Shown one piece after another: positions 6,033 to 9,795 of a stretch of DNA of 9,795 nt. Each line of letters starts with the position of its first letter. Within the stretch, counting starts at the first letter, position 1. This stretch comes from Nitrospinota bacterium (GTDB lineage: Bacteria > Nitrospinota > Nitrospinia > UBA9942). The position numbers and the translations under genes are program-made. Location: assembly GCA_016234205.1 (NCBI GenBank), contig JACRGN010000328.1, positions 1 to 9,795 on the forward strand, in the 5' to 3' direction. The notes beneath the pieces are model-generated. The model was not told where the DNA came from. It did no database searches and saw only the letters and a program-made list of their open reading frames with translations.

Positions 6033-7364
6033 TCAAGTTATGACTTTATGAATCAGGGGTGGTTTTATGGGCTGGTTGACACCAATAATATATGAACTTG
6101 TTATAATAGATTCCGCTTCAGACCTCCCCTCACTCCCCTCCTTTATAAGGAGGGGAAGGGGGAGGTTAGTGTGAATGGTAACCAGAGACTCACCTTTTTC
6201 CACATAATCGCCTATCTTTTTTCTTAAAATGAGCCCTGCAGAATAATCAATAGGTGAGTCTGCCTTTAATCTTCCTGCACCAAGGATAGAGGCAGAGATT
6301 CCAATCTTGTCTGTTTCTATTTTCTGGACATAGCCTGATTTACTGCTCGTTATATCCTTTATGATTTTTGCCTTTGGGAAGAGATTGTAGTCTTCAGTAA
6401 CTTCGGGATTTCCATTCTGACATTTAATCAATTCTCTGAATTTTTTAAGCCCCTCACCACTCTTTAATTTCTCCTGTAAAATCTTAATGCCGTCTTCTAT
6501 ATCTTCTGTTATACCTCCTATCTTAAGCATCCATGCACCTATCTTTAATGTGAGATTCTTTATGTCATCACTCCCTTTACCCTTTAACATTTCAATTACT
6601 TCTATTACCTCTAAACTATTGCCTACTGCATACCCTAATGGCTGGTTCATATCTGTTATAAGGGCAACAACATTCTTCCCGAACTTTTTACCGATTTGGA
6701 CAATGCCTTCTGACAGCTCAAGTGCATCTTCAAATTCCTTCATAAATGCCCCGTTGCCGGTCTTCACATCCATAACAAGCCCGTCTATACCCTCCGCAAG
6801 TTTTTTGCTCATTATACTGCTGACAATAAGGGGGATAGACTCCACTGTGGCTGTTACATCCCTCAAGGCATAGAGTTTTTTATCGGAAGGGGCAATCTCT
6901 GATGTCTGGACTATTATGCTTAAATTTATCTTTTTTACAGTTTCCTTAAATTCCCTTAAACTTAGGTTTGTCCTGAAATTTGGGATGGATTCAAGCTTAT
7001 CTACTGTCCCTCCGGTATGACCCAAGCCTCTACCTGCAATCATGGGCATTGGAATACCTGCTGATGCAACAAGTGGTGCGATAGTCAGTGAGAGCTTGTC
7101 TCCAACACCTCCGGTGCTATGTTTATCAACCTTTATGCCGGGAATATCAGAGAGGTCTAAGACCTCACCTGAATTCATCATTGAATATGTGAGGTGGTAG
7201 GTCTCATCCTCTGTCATTCCGCTAAAATATATTGCCATTAAGAGGGCTGTTGCCTGATAGTCAGGGATTTCACCCCTTGTTAATCCTCTGATAAAAATAT
7301 CTATCTCCTGAGGAGAGAGTATTTCCCCATCCCTCTTTTTCTTTATAATGTCAAAAGTCCGCAT
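6033..7364 (-). CDS. deoA: Thymidine / pyrimidine-nucleoside phosphorylase
   Basis: 443 residues, cytosolic; splits thymidine or other pyrimidine nucleosides with phosphate to base and (deoxy)ribose 1-phosphate in nucleoside salvage. The helical N-terminal domain carries KHSTGGVGDK (81-90), the phosphate-binding loop, and the family signature AGRGLGHTGGTVDKLE (110-125). Pyrimidine-contacting R168, S183 and K187 are present in ALRDVT and SSIMSKK. At position 108 the residue is Met, as I recall for E. coli thymidine phosphorylase, where the broader bacterial enzymes have Lys; this favours thymidine phosphorylase but is from memory. The usual bacterial length is about 433-440. The C-terminal domain contains an unusual LPLPLLIKEGSEGR (401-414) encoded by a DNA palindrome, apparently inserted in a surface loop. 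The start is the only one that gives the normal MRTFDIIKKKRDG opening; no clear Shine-Dalgarno precedes it. Arginine codons are nearly all AGR. Confidence 0.93.
   Translation of the reverse strand: MRTFDIIKKKRDGEILSPQEIDIFIRGLTRGEIPDYQATALLMAIYFSGMTEDETYHLTYSMMNSGEVLDLSDIPGIKVDKHSTGGVGDKLSLTIAPLVASAGIPMPMIAGRGLGHTGGTVDKLESIPNFRTNLSLREFKETVKKINLSIIVQTSEIAPSDKKLYALRDVTATVESIPLIVSSIMSKKLAEGIDGLVMDVKTGNGAFMKEFEDALELSEGIVQIGKKFGKNVVALITDMNQPLGYAVGNSLEVIEVIEMLKGKGSDDIKNLTLKIGAWMLKIGGITEDIEDGIKILQEKLKSGEGLKKFRELIKCQNGNPEVTEDYNLFPKAKIIKDITSSKSGYVQKIETDKIGISASILGAGRLKADSPIDYSAGLILRKKIGDYVEKGESLVTIHTNLPLPLLIKEGSEGRSEAESIITSSYIIGVNQPIKPPLIHKVIT
6122..6166. repeat. Palindromic repeat element inside the phosphorylase gene
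   Basis: A 45-bp near-palindrome. The core CCCCTCCTT (6135-6143), TAT, AAGGAGGGG (6147-6155) is perfect, and an outer arm ACCTCCCC (6122-6129) pairs with GGGGAGGT (6159-6166) across a 5/3-nt asymmetric bulge. Such C-rich/G-rich palindromes are normally intergenic. Here it is read in frame as residues about 400-415 of the phosphorylase, in the segment after VTIHTN. Confidence 0.8.
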
Positions 7365-7436
7365 AATATTTATTTAACGCAAAATTGCAAAGAAGAAATA
7401 AAAGATGCAAAAGTATTACAGAGAAAAATAACTCAA

Positions 7437-7465
7437 ATCTTAAATTTTCAATAGTCAATAGTCAA
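7437..7465 (-). promoter_or_regulatory. Possible promoter for the phosphorylase gene
   Basis: On the minus strand -35 TTGACT (7465-7460) and -10 TAAGAT (7442-7437, 4 of 6 consensus) have a 17-bp spacer. The leader to the ATG at 7364 would be about 65 nt. The region is very AT-rich, so chance matches are easy. Confidence 0.3.
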
Positions 7466-7467
7466 TA
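7449..7467. repeat. Short direct repeat (CAATAGT x2.7)
   Basis: The 7-bp unit CAATAGT occurs at 7449-7455 and 7456-7462, followed by a partial CAATA at 7463-7467. It lies in the 235-bp divergent intergenic region 7365-7599 and, on the minus strand, supplies two TTGACT strings in tandem. It may be an operator or a slippage product. Confidence 0.5.
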
Positions 7468-7547
7468 AATTTTTTTGTATTGAATCCTACAGATAGAGCT
7501 ATAATTTATTTAACATTTTGACTTCAATTTGAACAAAGCATTAAATA

Positions 7548-7576
7548 TTGACAAAGGTTAGAGATAGGACTATATT
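7548..7576 (+). promoter_or_regulatory. Near-consensus sigma-70 promoter of the diguanylate cyclase gene
   Basis: Perfect -35 TTGACA (7548-7553), exact 17-bp spacer, and -10 TATATT (7571-7576, 5 of 6). The start of transcription would be near 7583, giving a leader of only about 17 nt that holds AGGA 7-8 nt before the ATG at 7600. A second, weaker set, TTGACT (7518-7523) with 17 bp and TTAAAT (7541-7546), lies just upstream. Confidence 0.65.
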
Positions 7577-7599
7577 TAAGCGAAATTTAGGATATCCTT

Positions 7600-9747
7600 A
7601 TGCCCAAAAGAGTATACAGTGTTGTATGGGGGTCGTGGAGATTTTACATCCCTATAGGTGTCAAGACCCTTATAGCCTTTCTTTTTGTCATATCCAGTCT
7701 GGCGGGAGGAATTTATTATTGGACAGCTGTTACACTGACTCAGCAGATAGAAAATGAGGCAGTGGAAAGTTTAAGCTCAAAACTAAAAGGCGGCTGGAGG
7801 CTTTACTATTCAAGGATGGACCAGATGAAATACGGTATGCTGCAGGGAGTGAGTGAAGAATATGTAGTATCTGCTATTGCAAAAAAGGAGAGCAGGGTTT
7901 TACAGAACCTTCTTAATGGTTACGCCATAAACAGACCGTATGTGGATTTATGGGCAGTGGTGGATGAGGAACGGAGGATTATAGCGAGAAGAAATAATAA
8001 GACAGGGGACATACTTGAGATAAGCGGGCTGATTGCAAAGGCAATTAAATCGGGTGAGGTAATCCAGTCAACTGAGAAAGTAGAAAAAGACATCCTTACT
8101 ATGGAGGATGTAAACCTGTCTTCCAGAGTTGAGAGGACAGGAATCATGCAGGTTGTGGTCGTTCCTGCTTTACTGCACGGCACGGTAAAAGGGGCATTTG
8201 TAACAGGTATCCTTTTAAATAACTACGACTGGCTGCCAAATGCCATTTATGAGTACCTTTCAACAGAATCTGCTGTATTTGGGAGTATCCTGCAAGAATC
8301 AAAGATTATAGCCTCTACATCACTTCCAAAGAGTGTGTTTAGCCCTATGCTCAGAGTTCCAAAGATAATAGATAAGTCAATTGCAGAAGGCAAAGGATTC
8401 AATGGAAAAACTATATTAGAAGGTGCAGAGGTATATGTCGTTGCTGACCCTATATTCAATTCAGCAGGAGAGGTGATAGGAGGGATTGCGGTAGGGATAC
8501 ATTCCAGCGAGATAATCCGTGTTATCATGGCAATAAAGAGAGAGTTATTCATATATACAGGTATAGGAATTATTTTTAGCTTGCTTCTGGCAGCACTTGC
8601 ATATCGGGACTCATCAAGGCCTATCAATATGTTGACCGCTGCAATGGAAGAGGTTAGTGCGGGAAACCTTGATGTAATTACAGAGATAAAGACAAAGGAT
8701 GAATTTGAAAAGATAGGAGATGGGTTTAATAATATGATTGAGACCATTCAGATAAGGGAGGAGAGGATTGAGAGATTCAATGAGCTTTCAAAACTCCTTA
8801 TTACATCCCTTGACCCTGAGATGCTGTTGAATAAGGCACTTGCAATGGTGGTTAACCTGACAGGCTCTCATATGGGTATTGTATATCTTCATGATAAGGA
8901 AAACGGGTTATTAAAACCAGTTGCCATCTATGGAGTGGGTGAAAGTGAGTTAAAGAGTATTAAAATCGGTGAAGGTCTGCCCGGCTTGTGTGCTGTAGAA
9001 AGAAGAACTGTTGTTCTAAAGAATATTCCTGATGACGGGCTTCTCCTTGAGGCAGGTTTTGCAAAGGTAAAACCCAAAGGTGTTGCATGGTTTGCAATGT
9101 GTTATAAAGATAAACTCCATGGTGTCGTTGCTATAGGCAGCCTCAAGCCGTATATTAATGATGAAGTAAAACATATAGAATATCTTGTAGCACAGATTGC
9201 CATTGCCCTTGATAACGCTATAATACATAAAGAGGTTGAGAGGATTTCCATTACAGACTCCTTAACCGAGCTTTATAACAGGAGATATTTTTTTGAGCGA
9301 CTTGGCAGCGAGTTTTCAGAGGCAAAACGGTATGATTATCCGCTCTCCCTTATTATTATGGATATAGATAATTTTAAAAGCATAAACGATACGGCGGGAC
9401 ATCAGCAGGGAGATATAATATTAAAAGAGCTGGGCTTAATTTTAAATGGCAACACAAGAGAGCCTGACCTATGGGCGAGGTACGGCGGTGAAGAATTTAT
9501 AGGTTATCTCCCTCACTGCGGTAAGGATGAAGGCTATAAAATGGCGGAGAAGATGAGAAAACTTGTTGAGGATTATCATTTTACAGGGATGAATGAAAGG
9601 AAGGTTACAATCAGTGCGGGTATGGCATATTATCCTAATTCAGACATAGAAAATATAGATGACATGATAAGGATTGCAGATAAATTTCTCTACGAAGCAA
9701 AGAGGGGTGGGAAAAATAAGGTGGCGATTGCGAAAGGCAGCGGATGA
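7600..9747 (+). CDS. Membrane diguanylate cyclase (Cache-HAMP-GAF-GGDEF)
   Basis: 715 residues; makes cyclic di-GMP from two GTP in response to an extracytoplasmic signal. Membrane segment 1 is at about 22-45 and segment 2 at about 316-335, enclosing a periplasmic region of about 270 residues that looks like a double Cache sensor. A HAMP linker follows (about 337-388, RPINML and EVSAGNLDV), then a GAF domain (about 400-540) and a GGDEF domain (about 549-711) opening with TDSLTELYNRRYF. The active-site loop is GGEEF (629-633), and RxxD (R620-E-P-D623), five residues upstream, is the usual inhibitory c-di-GMP site, so the enzyme is probably active and feedback-regulated. The ATG has AGGA at a good distance and a strong promoter. 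It is divergent from the phosphorylase. Arginine codons are about 33 of 38 AGR. The sensor ligand cannot be predicted. Confidence 0.93.
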   Translation: MPKRVYSVVWGSWRFYIPIGVKTLIAFLFVISSLAGGIYYWTAVTLTQQIENEAVESLSSKLKGGWRLYYSRMDQMKYGMLQGVSEEYVVSAIAKKESRVLQNLLNGYAINRPYVDLWAVVDEERRIIARRNNKTGDILEISGLIAKAIKSGEVIQSTEKVEKDILTMEDVNLSSRVERTGIMQVVVVPALLHGTVKGAFVTGILLNNYDWLPNAIYEYLSTESAVFGSILQESKIIASTSLPKSVFSPMLRVPKIIDKSIAEGKGFNGKTILEGAEVYVVADPIFNSAGEVIGGIAVGIHSSEIIRVIMAIKRELFIYTGIGIIFSLLLAALAYRDSSRPINMLTAAMEEVSAGNLDVITEIKTKDEFEKIGDGFNNMIETIQIREERIERFNELSKLLITSLDPEMLLNKALAMVVNLTGSHMGIVYLHDKENGLLKPVAIYGVGESELKSIKIGEGLPGLCAVERRTVVLKNIPDDGLLLEAGFAKVKPKGVAWFAMCYKDKLHGVVAIGSLKPYINDEVKHIEYLVAQIAIALDNAIIHKEVERISITDSLTELYNRRYFFERLGSEFSEAKRYDYPLSLIIMDIDNFKSINDTAGHQQGDIILKELGLILNGNTREPDLWARYGGEEFIGYLPHCGKDEGYKMAEKMRKLVEDYHFTGMNERKVTISAGMAYYPNSDIENIDDMIRIADKFLYEAKRGGKNKVAIAKGSG

Positions 9748-9795
9748 ATTATCAGGGATGGCAGATGAATTAAGCAGGATAGTGAATCAGTTCAA
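9734..9795 (+). other. Possible tail of a methyl-accepting chemotaxis protein (cut by window end)
   Basis: In the frame of 9734 the DNA reads KAADELSGMADELSRIVNQF, which is open to the window end. The pattern A-x-ELS-x-x-A-x-ELS-x-x-V-x-QF resembles the last 20 residues of many methyl-accepting chemotaxis proteins. The frame is blocked upstream by TAA at 9668-9670, so no complete gene precedes it. ATG 9758 could start a new gene, but the AGGG before it has no spacing. I see either a leftover receptor tail fused behind the cyclase gene or a chance likeness. Confidence 0.3.

Noticed and set aside
6487..6873. 128-codon plus-strand frame inside the phosphorylase
   Set aside because: Complement of conserved catalytic regions of the phosphorylase; Ser/Ile/Pro-rich shadow translation.
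8247..8747. 166-codon minus-strand frame inside the diguanylate cyclase
   Set aside because: Antisense to the Cache, membrane and HAMP regions; no motif, and the sense frame is clearly coding.
1..9795. CRISPR array, tRNA or rRNA genes, intact transposase
   Set aside because: I saw no regular spaced repeats of CRISPR size, no tRNA-like cloverleaf with TTCGA arm, no rRNA signature and no transposase motif; reading by eye could miss a tRNA.

Overview
The window is AT-rich bacterial DNA. Its ordinary genes strongly prefer AGA/AGG arginine and ATA isoleucine codons, and it carries short scattered intergenic repeats. A gene start for ATP synthase subunit b, a pyrimidine-nucleoside phosphorylase and a Cache-HAMP-GAF-GGDEF signalling protein suit a free-living anaerobe such as a Nitrospirota or deltaproteobacterial-type organism. 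That placement is only a guess from style; no marker gene here fixes the taxon.

Layout: (1) 1-410, minus strand, atpF (F0 subunit b) running off the left edge, with a likely promoter at 453-480. (2) 411-831, no gene; it holds an ACAGGAT-type repeat and two imperfect hairpins. (3) 832-1264, a RhuM-family gene reduced to its two ends by an internal deletion with a frame change. (4) 1392-5173, an intact two-gene plus-strand operon: a TrlF-like protein (PHP domain followed by an SMC/ABC-type ATPase with coiled coil), overlapping by 13 bp an AlbA_2 (Schlafen-type) plus RecG-C/GHKL ATPase protein. (5) 5174-5260, a 28-codon stub resembling the start of a type III restriction Res subunit, running into (6) 5257-5982, a YecA/UPF0149-like protein with a C-terminal SEC-C zinc motif. 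(7) 6033-7364, minus strand, pyrimidine-nucleoside phosphorylase with a palindromic repeat inserted in frame near its C-terminus. (8) 7600-9747, plus strand, a membrane diguanylate cyclase behind a near-consensus promoter. The last 60 bp read, in another frame, like the tail of a methyl-accepting chemotaxis protein.

The centre (832-5260) looks like the worn remains of a defence island between housekeeping genes. RhuM and Res remnants, both gene types met beside restriction-modification genes, flank an intact PHP-ATPase/AlbA_2 pair. By hand count this pair uses CGN arginine codons about 60% of the time, against about 12% in the phosphorylase and diguanylate cyclase, which supports horizontal acquisition. 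The pair is the best candidate for an undescribed or poorly described system: a nucleic-acid-sensing SMC-like ATPase joined to a PHP hydrolase whose metal site is altered, with a Schlafen-like partner. An antiphage role is inference from family and context, not shown by the sequence.
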